A stretch of DNA of 64,000 bases from Marinobacterium rhizophilum DSM 18822 (lineage in GTDB: Bacteria > Pseudomonadota > Gammaproteobacteria > Pseudomonadales > Balneatricaceae): contig NZ_KB899110.1 of assembly GCF_000378045.1 (NCBI RefSeq), forward strand, positions 1 through 64,000. Reading direction: 5' to 3'. Of this stretch, positions 37,174 through 47,464 are shown in pieces (positions within the stretch are counted from its first letter, which is position 1; the number at the start of each line of letters is the position of its first letter). The position numbers and the translations under genes are program-made. Below the pieces are notes generated by a model that did no database searches, was not told where the DNA came from, and saw only the letters and a list, made by a program, of their open reading frames with translations.

Positions 37174-38152
37174 CTTGACTGAGACCAAGGTTCAAAACCA
37201 GGGGCATTCCGTGATGAGTCTGCAGCTGAGCAAATGGCGCAAATCGCCGGTTTTCTATCCGCTGGTGGGTTTCATCGTGATTTTCGTCGCGATGGCCTTC
37301 GTCAACGAGAACTTCCTGACCACCAATAACCTGAGCAACGTGGCACGTCAGGTGTCGATCAACGCCATCATCGCCGTGGGGATGACCTGCGCGATTCTGA
37401 CCGGGGGGATCGATCTGTCGGTCGGGGCTGTCATGGCACTGGCCGGTACTGTGACTGCGGGCCTGATGGCCGCCGGAATGCCGCCGGAAGCCGCCGTACT
37501 GGCCGGTTTGATGGTTGGGGCCCTGTTCGGTGCCGGTAACGGTGCTTTTGTCGCCTACGCCAAGATGCCGCCGATTATCGTGACACTGGCGACCATGGGT
37601 ATTGCCCGGGGTCTTGCGCTGATCTACACCGGCGGCTACCCGGTCTCCGGTCTGCCGGATAGCTTTGCCTTCCTGGGACGTGGTGAGCTCTTTGGTTTGC
37701 AGCTGCCGATACTGGTCATGCTGGTAGTGTTTGCACTGGCGTATATCCTGCTGAACAAAACCCCGATCGGTCGTTACATCTATGCCATCGGCGGCAACGA
37801 GGAGGCGGCACGCCTCAGCGGTGTCCGCGTATCACGCTACAAGCTGATGGTGTACACCCTCAGCGGCACCACCGCAGCCATTGCCGGTATCGTGCTGACT
37901 TCGCGCCTGATGAGCGGCCAGCCGAACTCGGGTATCGGCTTCGAACTGGATGCGATTGCCGCCGTGGTACTTGGCGGTACCGCAATCGCCGGCGGACGCG
38001 GCGCCATCATCGGTACCCTGGTCGGTGCGATGATGCTGGGTGTACTCAACAATGGACTCAACCTGATGGGCGTTTCGCCCTATGTCCAGAACGTAATCAA
38101 GGGCGGGATCATACTGCTGGCGATCTACATCGGTCGTACCCGCGGCAAGTAA
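37166..38152 (+). CDS. Sugar ABC transporter permease (RbsC type)
   Basis: This 328-residue membrane protein has eight to ten hydrophobic segments. The family signatures are [21 protein letters not shown] and the EAA-like loop [20 protein letters not shown], followed by [12 protein letters not shown]. RbsC forms the membrane channel with the ATPase. The ATG at 37166 has GGGGG about 8 bases upstream and overlaps the ATPase stop codon region, indicating coupled translation. A later ATG at 37214 is possible but would lose part of the basic N-terminal tail only. Confidence 0.9.
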
Positions 38153-38180
38153 TAAAAAAACTCCCAACCAGCGGTTTCGT

Positions 38181-38218
38181 AGTGGAGCTCCCTGGCGGGA
38201 GCCCGCCACGGCGCCACT
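38181..38218 (+). other. REP-like hairpin between permease and kinase genes
   Basis: TGGCGGG-AG-CCCGCCA (38193-38208) is a perfect palindrome, extended by AGTGG/CCACT at the outside. It may separate expression of transport genes from the catabolic genes or protect the mRNA. Confidence 0.65.
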
Positions 38219-38251
38219 GTGTCCAGGGGGCTTTCTGTTAGGAGTATTCTC

Positions 38252-39787
38252 ATGAGCTACGTTATCGGGGTCGATATCGGTACGCAAAGTACCAAGGCAT
38301 TGCTGATGTCGACCGATGGCTCCATCGTCGCCCAGGCATCAGCCGCCTATCAGGTCGATCAGCCGCGCCCCATGTGGGCGGAGCAGTGGCCCGATGTCTG
38401 GCTGGAAGCGGTATACGAGGCAGCTGCCAGCGTGGTTGCAAAAAGCAAGGTGTCGGCCGATGAGATCAGTGCCATCTGCGTCAGTAGCCTGTACGGCGGC
38501 TCGGGTATCCCTGTCGACAGCGACATCAAGCCGCTGCATCCCTGCCTGATCTGGATGGACCGACGCGCCAACGATGAAGTCGAGTGGGTGCGCCAGAATC
38601 TCGATATGGAACAGTTGCAGAAGATTACCGGCAACGCTGTCGACAGCTACTACGGTTTCACCAAAATGCTCTGGCTTAAAAACAACAGGCCGGATGTCTG
38701 GGCGCGGACGCGCTATCTGCTGCCGCCCAACAGCTATGTCCAGTATCACCTCACCGGCGAACTGGCGGTTGATCACAGTTCGGCCGGCAATATCGGCGGT
38801 GTCTATGATATCGATGCGCGTAACTGGTCGGTCACGTTGCTGGACGCGCTTGGAATCAACCCCGAGCTGATGCCGGCGCGGCTGGTGGAGTCCAGCGACG
38901 TGGTCGGCGGCCTGCTGCCAGAGTCCGCCCGGCGGCTCGGGCTGAATCCGGGGACGCCGGTGGTGGCCGGGGGCGTCGATGCCGCCATGGCCACCCTGGC
39001 TGCAGGCGTTATCGAACCCGGCAATCATGTGGCGATGATCGGTACCAGTATGTGCTGGGGCTTTATCAACCAGCGCACCGATGCCGGCTACGGCCTGATC
39101 AGCATGCCTTACGTGCATAACGCTGGCGAGGATATCTACATCTTCGGCGGGGCCATTACCGCCGGAGCCTCAGTTAGCTGGTTCCGGGACCAGTTCTGCA
39201 CGCAAGAGAAGCAGGCGGCAGCGCTGCTTCCCGGCGTCGATGTTCACGAGCTGATGGAGCTGGAAGCCGCCAAAACCCCGGCCGGCGCCGACGGTCTGGT
39301 GTTTCTGCCTTACCTGATGGGCGAGCGCAGCCCGGTCTGGGATGCCAAGGCTTCGGGCGCCTATGTTGGCCTGACGCTGTACCACAGCAAGGCCCACCTT
39401 TACCGCGCGGTGCTGGAAGGTCTGGCTTTCGCGTTGCGCCACAACATGGAATGTGGCCAGCAGGGTGCGGTGCGGCTCGATCCCGAGCTGATCGTGGTCG
39501 GGGGGGCCGCGGCATCAGATCTCTGGATGCAGATCATCGCCGATATCACCGGCTATCCGGTGCTGACCATCGAGCAGCAGGTGGAAGCGCCACTCGGCGG
39601 CGCCATGCTGGCGGCGCTGGCGGTGGGCGAGATCGACAGCCTTGCCCAGGTACGCGACTGGCGTACATTGCGCGCGCGTGCGCAGCCGGATCCTGCGAAC
39701 AGGGCGACCTACGACCGCATGTTCGAGCAGTACTGCGACATCTACCTGGCGCTGAAACCCTGCATGCATGCGCTAAACAGGCACTGA
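38252..39787 (+). CDS. FGGY-family pentulose kinase (possible D-ribulokinase)
   Basis: This 511-residue kinase has the FGGY signatures GVDIGTQSTKALLM (phosphate loop), MDRRANDEVEW, GGVDAAMATLAAGV, MIGTSMCWGF and a C-terminal VVGGAAASDLWMQIIADITG. It would phosphorylate a ketopentose entering from the dehydrogenases. It is clearly distinct from the second kinase (43596-45089), which is a standard xylulokinase. With a ribitol-dehydrogenase-like gene in the cluster, D-ribulose is the likely substrate, but this is inferred. The ATG at 38252 has AGGAG upstream. The gene follows a hairpin that separates it from the permease gene. Confidence 0.87.
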   Translation: MSYVIGVDIGTQSTKALLMSTDGSIVAQASAAYQVDQPRPMWAEQWPDVWLEAVYEAAASVVAKSKVSADEISAICVSSLYGGSGIPVDSDIKPLHPCLIWMDRRANDEVEWVRQNLDMEQLQKITGNAVDSYYGFTKMLWLKNNRPDVWARTRYLLPPNSYVQYHLTGELAVDHSSAGNIGGVYDIDARNWSVTLLDALGINPELMPARLVESSDVVGGLLPESARRLGLNPGTPVVAGGVDAAMATLAAGVIEPGNHVAMIGTSMCWGFINQRTDAGYGLISMPYVHNAGEDIYIFGGAITAGASVSWFRDQFCTQEKQAAALLPGVDVHELMELEAAKTPAGADGLVFLPYLMGERSPVWDAKASGAYVGLTLYHSKAHLYRAVLEGLAFALRHNMECGQQGAVRLDPELIVVGGAAASDLWMQIIADITGYPVLTIEQQVEAPLGGAMLAALAVGEIDSLAQVRDWRTLRARAQPDPANRATYDRMFEQYCDIYLALKPCMHALNRH

Positions 39788-39925
39788 CCGGCTGGCCGAG
39801 GGGCTGACTTTCCGGGCCATTCGCCCGGTCTCCCAGGGGAATGGCAACACCCCCGGTTTGTCTGCGTCGGCGCAGGCTCTGCCTGCGACTAATCGCTATC
39901 CCACAGCAACGGCAGGGGAAGGTAT

Positions 39926-40582
39926 ATGCAGTACGCAATCTTCGATATGGACGGCCTGCTGATCGACTCGGAGCCGGTCTGGCGAGAGGTACAGTGCGCG
40001 TTGATGCGTGACCTGTACGGTGTGGACCTGGGTGAGGCCGAGTGGCGTTACTTCCAGGGGCGCAGCAGCCGGTCGTTCTGTCAGGGCATGGCGCATCGGT
40101 ATGCCGACCGGGGTGTCGATGCAGGCGCACTGCTTGACCGGCTGCTTGACCGGATGCAGGTGGCTATCACCGACGCGCCGTTGATGCCTGGAGCACGCGA
40201 GCTGGTCGACTGGCTTCACGAGCAAGATGTACCGATCGTCATAGCCTCGTCGTCCCCGCTCGGCTTCATCGAGGCGGTCGTCGAGCACCACGCGCTGCCG
40301 ATCCGGGTGTTGGTCTCGGGTACTGAGGTGCCGCGTTCCAAGCCCCATCCGGCCGTTTTCGAGCGGGCTGCCAAGCGTATTGCGGCCGACCCGTCTCGAT
40401 GCCGGGTGTGGGAGGATTCAGTCAACGGTGTCATTGCCGCGCGGGCCGCCGGTATGGTCGTAACCGCAGTGCCGGACACCAATCACCCCACGCCACAACA
40501 ATTCAGCATTGCTGATCAGATACACCTCAATCTATACGACAGTTTGGCTGAACTGCAGGCCAAGTCGGCACGAACAGAATAA
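39926..40582 (+). CDS. HAD-family sugar phosphatase
   Basis: This 218-residue haloacid-dehalogenase hydrolase has IFDMDGLLIDSEP (catalytic aspartates D7 and D9), SSSPLGFIEAV (motif II), KPHPAVFERAAKRI (motif III lysine) and WEDSVNGVIAARAAGM (motif IV). The pattern is close to YniC/HxpB-type phosphatases that remove phosphate from sugar or polyol phosphates. In this operon it may detoxify dead-end pentitol or pentulose phosphates. GGGGAAGG precedes the ATG. It is followed 12 bp later by the transaldolase gene. Confidence 0.88.
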   Translation: MQYAIFDMDGLLIDSEPVWREVQCALMRDLYGVDLGEAEWRYFQGRSSRSFCQGMAHRYADRGVDAGALLDRLLDRMQVAITDAPLMPGARELVDWLHEQDVPIVIASSSPLGFIEAVVEHHALPIRVLVSGTEVPRSKPHPAVFERAAKRIAADPSRCRVWEDSVNGVIAARAAGMVVTAVPDTNHPTPQQFSIADQIHLNLYDSLAELQAKSARTE

Positions 40583-40594
40583 CAGGAGACATCA

Positions 40595-41563
40595 ATGTCC
40601 AATTCGCTAGCACAACTCAAACAACTGAGTACTGTCGTTGCCGACACCGGTGACCTCGATGCTATCCGCCGCTTTGCGCCTCAGGATGCGACCACCAACC
40701 CGTCGCTGATTCTCAAGGCGGTGCAGTCGGGCAAGTACGACACACTGTTCGACGAGATCGTCACCGCAGCACGGGAGCACAATGGCAGCGTTGAGGACGC
40801 CATAGACGAGGCCTGCGACCGGCTGGTGGTAGCCATGGGCAGCCTTATACTCAACCATGTTCCGGGCCGTGTCTCGACCGAGGTCAACGCTCGACTGTCT
40901 TTTGACAAAAAGGCCAGCATCGCCAAGGCGCGCCAGCTGGTGGCACTGTACGAAGAGGCTGGCATCAGCCGAGATCGCATCCTGATCAAACTCGCCGCTA
41001 CCTGGGAGGGGATTTGCGCCGCCGAAGTGCTGGAGCGCGAGGGCATCGAGTGCAACCTGACGCTGATCTTCAGCTTCGCCCAGGCCCGCGCCTGTGCTGA
41101 AGCGGGTGCCTTCCTTATCTCGCCGTTCGTCGGCCGTATCCTTGACTGGCACCGCAAGGCCAATCCCGGCACTGACTATGCGCCCGACGAGGAGCCGGGT
41201 GTACTGCAAGTGCGTGAGGTTTATCGCTATTTTCGCCGGCATCAGTATCCGACCGTGGTGATGGGGGCGAGTTTTCGCAACGCCGGCGAGATCCTTGCCC
41301 TGGCCGGCTGCGACCGCCTGACCATCAGCCCGCAGCTGCTTGAGGAACTGGCCGGCAGTGAAGCCAGTGTCGAGCGGGTGCTGGATGACAACGGCGAGCG
41401 TGCCGAATGGCCGGCGCCGATCTCGGAAGCCGAGTTCCGCTGGCAGTTCAATGAGGATGCCATGGCAACCGAGAAACTGGCCGAAGGCATCCGCGGCTTT
41501 GAGGCGGATCAGCTGAAGCTCGAAGCGCTGCTGCGCGAGCGTTTGTCCAGAGGTGCCGCATGA
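40595..41563 (+). CDS. tal: Transaldolase
   Basis: This 322-residue TalB-type enzyme moves a dihydroxyacetone unit between pentose-phosphate intermediates. Family marks are [12 protein letters not shown] near the N-terminus, [14 protein letters not shown], and the Schiff-base lysine in [36 protein letters not shown] follows as expected. AGGAG precedes the ATG. Its last codons overlap the transketolase start (ATGA), so the two enzymes are made together. It is presumably a second copy next to a housekeeping gene elsewhere, supplied for pentose flux from this operon. Confidence 0.95.
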   Translation: MSNSLAQLKQLSTVVADTGDLDAIRRFAPQDATTNPSLILKAVQSGKYDTLFDEIVTAAREHNGSVEDAIDEACDRLVVAMGSLILNHVPGRVSTEVNARLSFDKKASIAKARQLVALYEEAGISRDRILIKLAATWEGICAAEVLEREGIECNLTLIFSFAQARACAEAGAFLISPFVGRILDWHRKANPGTDYAPDEEPGVLQVREVYRYFRRHQYPTVVMGASFRNAGEILALAGCDRLTISPQLLEELAGSEASVERVLDDNGERAEWPAPISEAEFRWQFNEDAMATEKLAEGIRGFEADQLKLEALLRERLSRGAA

Positions 41564-43593
41564 ATGCCCCTGAGTTAAAAATTCCGAACCGTACCCTGGC
41601 CAACGCCGTCCGGGCCTTGAGCATGGACGCCGTACAGCAAGCCAACTCCGGCCACCCCGGCGCGCCGATGGGAATGGCCGATATCGCCGAGGTACTCTGG
41701 CGCGGCCACCTGCGCCACAACCCGGCCAACCCGGGCTGGCCCGACCGCGACCGCTTCGTACTGTCTAATGGCCACGGTTCGATGCTGCTCTATAGCTTGC
41801 TGCACCTGAGCGGCTACGATCTGCCGCTCAACGAGCTCAAGCGCTTCCGTCAGTTGCACTCGAAGACGCCGGGACATCCCGAATACGGCTACGCACCCGG
41901 TGTCGAGACCACTACGGGACCGCTGGGCCAGGGGCTGGCCAATGCCGTCGGCCTGGCGCTGGCCGAAAAGACGCTGGCGGCGCAGTTCAACCGCCCGGAT
42001 CACGCCATCGTCGATCATCACACCTACGTTTTCGCTGGCGACGGCTGCCTGATGGAGGGAATCTCCCACGAAGTCTGCTCGCTTGCGGGTACCTTAGGGT
42101 TAGGGAAGCTGATCCTGTGCTACGACGACAACGGCATCTCCATCGACGGCGAAGTCGAGGGCTGGTTCAGCGACGATACCCCAGCGCGTTTTCGCGCCTA
42201 CGGCTGGCAGGTGATCGAGGCGGTAGATGGCCACGACGCCGCCGCCATTGATGCGGCATTGCGTGAGGCCAAGGCCGACCTGCAACGCCCGACTCTGATC
42301 TGCTGCAAGACCACCATCGGCTTCGGTTCGCCCAATAAGGCCGGCAGCCACGAATGCCACGGGGCGCCGCTGGGCGACGACGAGATTGCTGTGACCCGCG
42401 ATGCGCTGGACTGGCCGCATGCGCCATTCGAAGTACCCGACGCGATCCGTGCGGCTTGGGACGCAAGCGATTCCGGTGCCGAACGCGAGGGCGGCTGGCA
42501 ACAGCAGTTCGAGAGCTATCGTGCTGCGTATCCGGCGCTGGCCGCCGGGTTCGAACGGCGCCTGGCCGGCGAACTGCCGCCGAACTGGGCGATGGTGAAA
42601 AAGGAACTGCTACAGAACTGCCAGCAGCAAAGCCGCACCTTGGCCAGCCGCAAGAGCTCGCAGCAGGTGTTGGAAGCCCTGGGCCCCGTACTGCCGGAAC
42701 TGCTTGGTGGCTCGGCGGACCTGGCGCCGTCCAACCTGACGCAATGGTCCGGTTCGCAGTCCGTCTCGGCCGGGGCTGCGGACGGCAACTACATCCATTA
42801 CGGCGTACGCGAGTTCGGTATGAGTGCCATCATGAACGGCCTGGCGCTGCACGGCGGCTTTATTCCGTATGGCGGCACCTTCCTTATGTTCATGGAATAC
42901 GCCCGCAATGCCGTACGTATGGCCGCGCTGATGGGGATTCGCAACATCTTCGTCTATACCCACGACTCCATCGGCCTCGGCGAGGACGGTCCAACCCATC
43001 AGCCGATCGAGCAGATAGCGAGTTTGCGTCAGACGCCGAACATGGAGACCTGGCGTCCCTGCGACGAGACCGAAACCGCAGCCGCCTGGTGCGCCGCGCT
43101 TGAGCGCACTGACGGCCCCAGTGCACTGATCTTTTCCCGGCAGAACCTGCCTGCGCAGGCACGGGACGACAAGCAGCTCAGTGACATCGACCGCGGCGGC
43201 TACATCCTGCGCGACTGTGCCGGCACGCCGCAGCTGATCCTGATGGCGACCGGTTCCGAAGTGGTGCTGGCGCAGGCCGCAGCTGAACGGCTCGAAGCGT
43301 CGGGCCTGTCGGTACGGGTGCTGTCGCTGCCCTGTGTCGAGCGTTTCGCCAAGCAGGATCAGGTGTATCGCGACGCTGTGCTGCCGCCGGCGGTACGGGC
43401 GCGGGTTGCGATCGAAATGGCGCAGCCGGACGGCTGGTACCGCTGGGTCGGTCTCGACGGTGCCGTAATCGGCATGCGCACCTTCGGTGAATCGGCACCG
43501 GCCGCCGACCTGCTGGAACATTTTGGTTTCACCGCCGAGCGAATCGAAACTGAGGCGCAGGCGGTACTGGCGCGCCTGAGCGGGGGGAACTGA
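41560..43593 (+). CDS. tkt: Transketolase
   Basis: This 677-residue thiamine-diphosphate enzyme transfers two-carbon units from xylulose 5-phosphate. The opening [20 protein letters not shown] and [14 protein letters not shown] match the family. [18 protein letters not shown] (the thiamine-binding motif) follows, and the pyrimidine domain has [20 protein letters not shown]. The length is standard. It overlaps the transaldolase gene by 4 bp and is followed 2 bp later by xylulokinase. Together with transaldolase it feeds pentose phosphates to glycolysis. Confidence 0.95.
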   Translation: MNAPELKIPNRTLANAVRALSMDAVQQANSGHPGAPMGMADIAEVLWRGHLRHNPANPGWPDRDRFVLSNGHGSMLLYSLLHLSGYDLPLNELKRFRQLHSKTPGHPEYGYAPGVETTTGPLGQGLANAVGLALAEKTLAAQFNRPDHAIVDHHTYVFAGDGCLMEGISHEVCSLAGTLGLGKLILCYDDNGISIDGEVEGWFSDDTPARFRAYGWQVIEAVDGHDAAAIDAALREAKADLQRPTLICCKTTIGFGSPNKAGSHECHGAPLGDDEIAVTRDALDWPHAPFEVPDAIRAAWDASDSGAEREGGWQQQFESYRAAYPALAAGFERRLAGELPPNWAMVKKELLQNCQQQSRTLASRKSSQQVLEALGPVLPELLGGSADLAPSNLTQWSGSQSVSAGAADGNYIHYGVREFGMSAIMNGLALHGGFIPYGGTFLMFMEYARNAVRMAALMGIRNIFVYTHDSIGLGEDGPTHQPIEQIASLRQTPNMETWRPCDETETAAAWCAALERTDGPSALIFSRQNLPAQARDDKQLSDIDRGGYILRDCAGTPQLILMATGSEVVLAQAAAERLEASGLSVRVLSLPCVERFAKQDQVYRDAVLPPAVRARVAIEMAQPDGWYRWVGLDGAVIGMRTFGESAPAADLLEHFGFTAERIETEAQAVLARLSGGN

Positions 43594-43595
43594 CC

Positions 43596-45089
43596 ATGTA
43601 TCTGGGTGTAGATTGTGGGACCCAGGGCACCAAGGTGGTGATCCTGGACCCGGATCTCGGGGCGTTGAGAGGCGAGGGCTATGCGACCCACGAGCTGATC
43701 AGCGAAGCCAACGGGCGCCGCGAACAGGAACCGAGCTGGTGGGTCGACGCGTTCCGGCGCGCCTACCGTATGGCGCTGGCACAGGCCGGTATCGACAGCC
43801 GGGCGATCCGGGCCGTCGGTGTCTCCGGTCAGCAGCACGGCCTGGTGGCACTGGATTCGGCCGGGCAGGTGATCCGGCCGGCAAAACTCTGGTGTGACAC
43901 CGAAACGGCACCACAAAACGCCGAGCTGCTCGAACGACTGGGTGGAGAGCAGGGCTCGATGGAGCAGCTCGGGCTGGTGCTGGCGACTGGCTATACGTTG
44001 TCGAAGCTGCTCTGGCTCAAGCAGAATGAGTCGGAGAATTTCGACCGTATTGCCCATATCCTGTTGCCGCACGACTACCTCAACTACTGGCTCAGCGGCG
44101 AGATCGCCACCGAGTGCGGCGACGCCTCCGGCACCGGCTACTTCGATATCCGAAGCCGCAAGTGGGCGCCGCAGGTGCTCGGCCTGGTTGACTCGACCGG
44201 GCGTCTGGAAAACGCGCTGCCGCCGTTACTGGAAGCACAGCAGGCGGTCGGCCGGGTGCGGCCTGAGATCGCGCGGGAACTGGGCCTGGGCAACGACGTT
44301 CTGGTGGCCAGCGGTGGCGGCGACAACATGATGGGCGCCATCGGCACCGGCAACATTCGGGATGGCGTCGTGACGCTGAGCCTAGGTACCTCTGGCACCC
44401 TGTACGCCTGTTCCGACCGGGCCCCGCAGCAACTGCATCCGCAGTTGGCGCCGTTCTGCTCGTCGAGTGGCGGCTGGCTGGGGCTGATCTGCACGCTGAA
44501 CCTGACCGGCGCAGCCAACGCGGTACGCGAGATGTTCGGGCTCGACCTGGCACAGTTCAACGCCGAGGCGGCGCGGGCGCCGATCGGTGCCGGCGGCATC
44601 ACTATGCTGCCGTTCCTCAGCGGCGAGCGTGTGCCGGCACTGCCCGAGGCTACCGGTAGCTTGCTCGGGCTCAACATGCAGAACCTGAGCGCCGCCAACT
44701 TCTGTCGCGCCGTGCTGGAAGGCACCACCTTCGGCCTGCGCTACGGCCTCGACCTGCTTCGCAACGCCGGTATCGAAAGCCGCGATATTCGGCTAATCGG
44801 TGGTGGCGCCAAGAGTCCGCTGTGGCGACAGATGGTAGCGGACGTGATGAATGCGCGCGTCCTGTGTCCGGAGATCGGCGAGGCGGCGGCGCTGGGCGGC
44901 GCCATCCAGGCGGCCTGGTGCGATCTCAACCGGGCGGGACAAAACACTTCGCTCGAGTCGCTGTGCGACCGCTTCGTGGCGTTTGACGACGCGGGTGCCG
45001 TCGAGCCCGTCGCAAAAGACGTACAAGCCTATGAGGCGGCATACAACATTTACCGCCGGCACCTGCAGGCGCTATACCAGCTGAGCTGA
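43596..45089 (+). CDS. xylB: Xylulokinase
   Basis: This 497-residue FGGY kinase phosphorylates D-xylulose. GVDCGTQGTKVVILDP, GVSGQQHGLVALD and PAKLWCDTET are typical of XylB, including the Pseudomonas mannitol/arabitol-operon type. SLGTSGTLYAC and the C-terminal IRLIGGGAKSPLWRQMVADV complete the ATPase signatures. A GGGGGG run precedes the ATG, which lies 2 bp after the transketolase stop. With the first FGGY kinase the operon can handle two different ketopentoses. Confidence 0.92.
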   Translation: MYLGVDCGTQGTKVVILDPDLGALRGEGYATHELISEANGRREQEPSWWVDAFRRAYRMALAQAGIDSRAIRAVGVSGQQHGLVALDSAGQVIRPAKLWCDTETAPQNAELLERLGGEQGSMEQLGLVLATGYTLSKLLWLKQNESENFDRIAHILLPHDYLNYWLSGEIATECGDASGTGYFDIRSRKWAPQVLGLVDSTGRLENALPPLLEAQQAVGRVRPEIARELGLGNDVLVASGGGDNMMGAIGTGNIRDGVVTLSLGTSGTLYACSDRAPQQLHPQLAPFCSSSGGWLGLICTLNLTGAANAVREMFGLDLAQFNAEAARAPIGAGGITMLPFLSGERVPALPEATGSLLGLNMQNLSAANFCRAVLEGTTFGLRYGLDLLRNAGIESRDIRLIGGGAKSPLWRQMVADVMNARVLCPEIGEAAALGGAIQAAWCDLNRAGQNTSLESLCDRFVAFDDAGAVEPVAKDVQAYEAAYNIYRRHLQALYQLS

Positions 45090-45184
45090 CACGCAAGGCG
45101 GTGGCGGGTAAACACCAAAATACCAGTCTCTTGGGACGCGTCAGGTTCGGAGTGACCGGTGATAACCGAATTCGGGAGCATAAA

Positions 45185-45916
45185 ATGTTTAACGACCTGA
45201 AAAATAAATCAATCGTGGTCACTGGCGCCAGTAGCGGCATCGGCTGGTACTGTGTTGAAGCTCTGTGCGCCGAAGGCGCCCGGGTTCTGGCCATTGGCCG
45301 CAATGAAGCGCAACTGCGGGCACTAAAGGATAAAACCGCCTGCGATATCGTGGTGGCGGACCTGGCCCAGCAGGCCGGTCTGGACTTGGTCGAGCGCGAA
45401 CTCGGCGAAGTCGATGGTCTGGTCAACTGCGCGGGTCTGGCACTGCTCGAACCCGCGACCGAGGTGACAGCTGACGCCTTCGACCAGATGATGGCGGTGA
45501 ATGCCCGGGCAGCGGCGCTGATGAGCCGGATCGTGGCACGGCGGATGATCGACCAGGGCCGGGGCGGCGCCATCGTTAACGTTTCGAGCCAGGCGTCGCT
45601 GGCTTCGCTGAACGATCACCTGGGGTACTCTGCATCGAAAGCGGCCATGGATGCGATGACGCGCGTGCAATGCGCTGAATGGGGCCCGCATAACATTCGC
45701 GTCAACAGCGTGAACCCGACAGTGACCCTGACACCGATGGCCAAGGTGGGCTGGAGCGATCCGGTCAAGGCCGAAGGCATGTTGAGCAGGATTCCGCTCC
45801 ACCGTTTTGCCGAACCCGAAGAAGTGGTGCAGCCGATCCTGTTCCTGTTGAGCCAGGCGTCCTCGATGATCTCGGGCATCGTATTGCCGATCGATGGTGG
45901 CTTTACTGCTGGTTAA
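45185..45916 (+). CDS. L-xylulose reductase/xylitol dehydrogenase-like SDR
   Basis: This 243-residue short-chain dehydrogenase has TGASSGIG at residues 13-20 and R39 after the second strand, which favours NADP(H). NCAG replaces the usual NNAG, and the catalytic residues are S135, Y148 and K152. Blocks such as AIVNVSSQAS, GPHNIRVNSVNPTV, LTPMAKVGWSDP and RIPLHRFAEPEEVV match the DCXR family (L-xylulose reductase), known to interconvert xylitol and L-xylulose and to reduce other dicarbonyls. It would add a second pentitol entry point. GGGAG precedes the ATG at 45185. It is the last intact gene of the island. Confidence 0.85.
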   Translation: MFNDLKNKSIVVTGASSGIGWYCVEALCAEGARVLAIGRNEAQLRALKDKTACDIVVADLAQQAGLDLVERELGEVDGLVNCAGLALLEPATEVTADAFDQMMAVNARAAALMSRIVARRMIDQGRGGAIVNVSSQASLASLNDHLGYSASKAAMDAMTRVQCAEWGPHNIRVNSVNPTVTLTPMAKVGWSDPVKAEGMLSRIPLHRFAEPEEVVQPILFLLSQASSMISGIVLPIDGGFTAG

Positions 45917-45974
45917 AAGGGAAACTCCACTGCTTCTGGCTGCCAAGCCAGATTTTTTAGTCGGACAGCTGTAG

Positions 45975-46720
45975 CGGTTAAGATAGTGAATGTGGTTCTC
46001 GGATGTTACCGGCTCGAATGGTTCCCATGTCTCACGGACGACGGCATCAACTTCGGCGAGCCTGACAGCCACCCACGGCTGCCTCACCCTGCGCGACGAC
46101 ATTCTGGTAGGCGGTCACGTCTAGATTACCGGGTTCCATGACCGCTAGCGCATAGGGTGTGGCATCGATACCAGCGATCACGACCCTGCCTACGTTGCCC
46201 TCTGCGCCTTCAGTGCCGCGATGGCACTAAGGGCCACCTCGTCGTTGTTGGCGATGACGGTATCGAAGTCAAAGCCGATGACCTCCTTTAGGCCATCAGC
46301 TCCTGGTCCCGTGAGCAACGTCAGTCGGCAGGCGGTTCGGCGACCACCTCCATGCCTGAACATTCTGGAGAGCACAGCACATCGGAACGTATCGGGTGCA
46401 CTGAATTGTGTCCTGATTTTGCAGCATCCATCATCACAACAACTTGGCCCTTGCCACCGAGGAGCCTGCAGGCTTCCCGGATTTGCAGGGTGCTGGACTC
46501 GATTTAATAGAGACTGACAAACACTTGGTTGGCGGGCAACGGGTTGAGATTGACGGGCTGACGGTTGACGAAGACGGTTCTGTTGCGAAAAGGCAATGAT
46601 CGGGATGTTGGCAGGGCTGGTCACGCAGCCGATTTCTCGATTGCGTTCTTGGGATATTCGAGTGTTTCCGTCAGCATATCCGTTCCGATGCCAAACGCGC
46701 ACTCGATAAGGCGTACTCCA
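45975..46720 (-). pseudogene. Broken sugar ABC substrate-binding protein gene
   Basis: Read on the minus strand across several frames, pieces of an RbsB-like protein appear in order: FGIGTDMLTETLEYPKNA, ANIPIIAF, VNRQPVNLNPLPANQ, LLGGKGQVVVMMDA, GMEVVAEPPAD, DTVIANNDEVALSAIAALKA, AGIDATPYALAVMEPGNLDV and a tail like VRETWEPFEPVTSEN. At least three frameshifts and one stop interrupt it. It is not a copy of the intact binding protein at 34669, so a second sugar importer once existed here. Confidence 0.75.
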
Positions 46721-46729
46721 CCTATCTAT

Positions 46730-47103
46730 GACCTTCCGCTGGATTTGAAAGGCAGCTGCCTGTCGTTTTTTCAGCGCCCGCATGACCTCGAAAACCTTTG
46801 CCGCCAGCGAGTATTTGGCGAAGTGTTTTTCAGGGCACCGGCGCGGGTGATCTTGCCGCGCTGGGTTTGAGGCCGCTTGGTCGGAGTGACTTCGCTCAAT
46901 TATCACGCCAGGGTATCCGCAAAGGTGCGACGCTCGGCAGGAGCTCTCTGGATGTAGATGCCCCTGACCATCTCGTCCTCGATCCGGCGCACCCAGCCTT
47001 CGGCGCCGCGCTTGGGGCGAAAAGTTTTCGAGGTAGTGCGGTAACCTGTCTTTCTGACGACCGCTTTCCAGATCCTTGAAGAGGACTTGACGATGGTAGC
47101 CAT
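46730..47103 (-). pseudogene. Broken tyrosine integrase, N-terminal part
   Basis: The start MATIVKSSSRIWKAVVRKTG, then TSKTFRPKRGAEGWVRRIED and YIQRAPAERRTFADTLA, is the N-terminal AP2-like/SAM-like DNA-binding part of phage-type tyrosine recombinases. A stop follows DTLA. Then LSEVTPTKRP, KITRAGAL and KHFAKYSLAA continue in shifting frames. The catalytic domain is absent. A tRNA-like remnant lies about 140 bp upstream of its start, as expected for an integrated island. Confidence 0.75.
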
Positions 47104-47240
47104 GGGACCTTGCTTCACGTTACTTGTACGTTGACTGTACCGAATGTGTACCGTAACACCATCTCATGTGAACACAGGAAGGGCGTGCTACATCGTATGA
47201 TTCTTAATGCCATGATTTATACGTATTTTTCAGGCTTTAA

Positions 47241-47280
47241 TTGGCGGCCCGGCAGGACTTGAACCTGATTATGAGTCCAC
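47241..47280 (-). other. tRNA-like remnant, possible attachment site
   Basis: On the minus strand, GGACTCATAATC (anticodon-loop-like, CAT) is followed by CAGGTTCAAGTCCTG (T-arm-like) and CGGGCCGCCA (acceptor end with CCA). About ten bases between anticodon stem and T-arm are missing, and no matching 5' half is found. It is not a working tRNA. Its place beside an integrase relic suggests an old att site in a tRNA-Met-like gene. Confidence 0.5.
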
Positions 47281-47464
47281 TTCTTTATGTGTCTAACCCG
47301 AATGTTTCATCCGGTCCTCGAGTGGAGGGCCCAATGGCTCAGTTCTGTCCGATTTGAGGAGCACGCTCCAACGAACTGTTTGTTTTTTGATCAAATGGTA
47401 CGATGAGAGCGCAACCTCCCTTTACCCCATTGTTTATTCCGTGCCGGGAACAGCACCGCTGGCG

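Noticed and set aside
47241-47330. Functional tRNA-Met gene
   Set aside because: The anticodon stem to T-arm spacing is about ten bases short and no 5' half pairs with the acceptor end. Only a remnant is supported.
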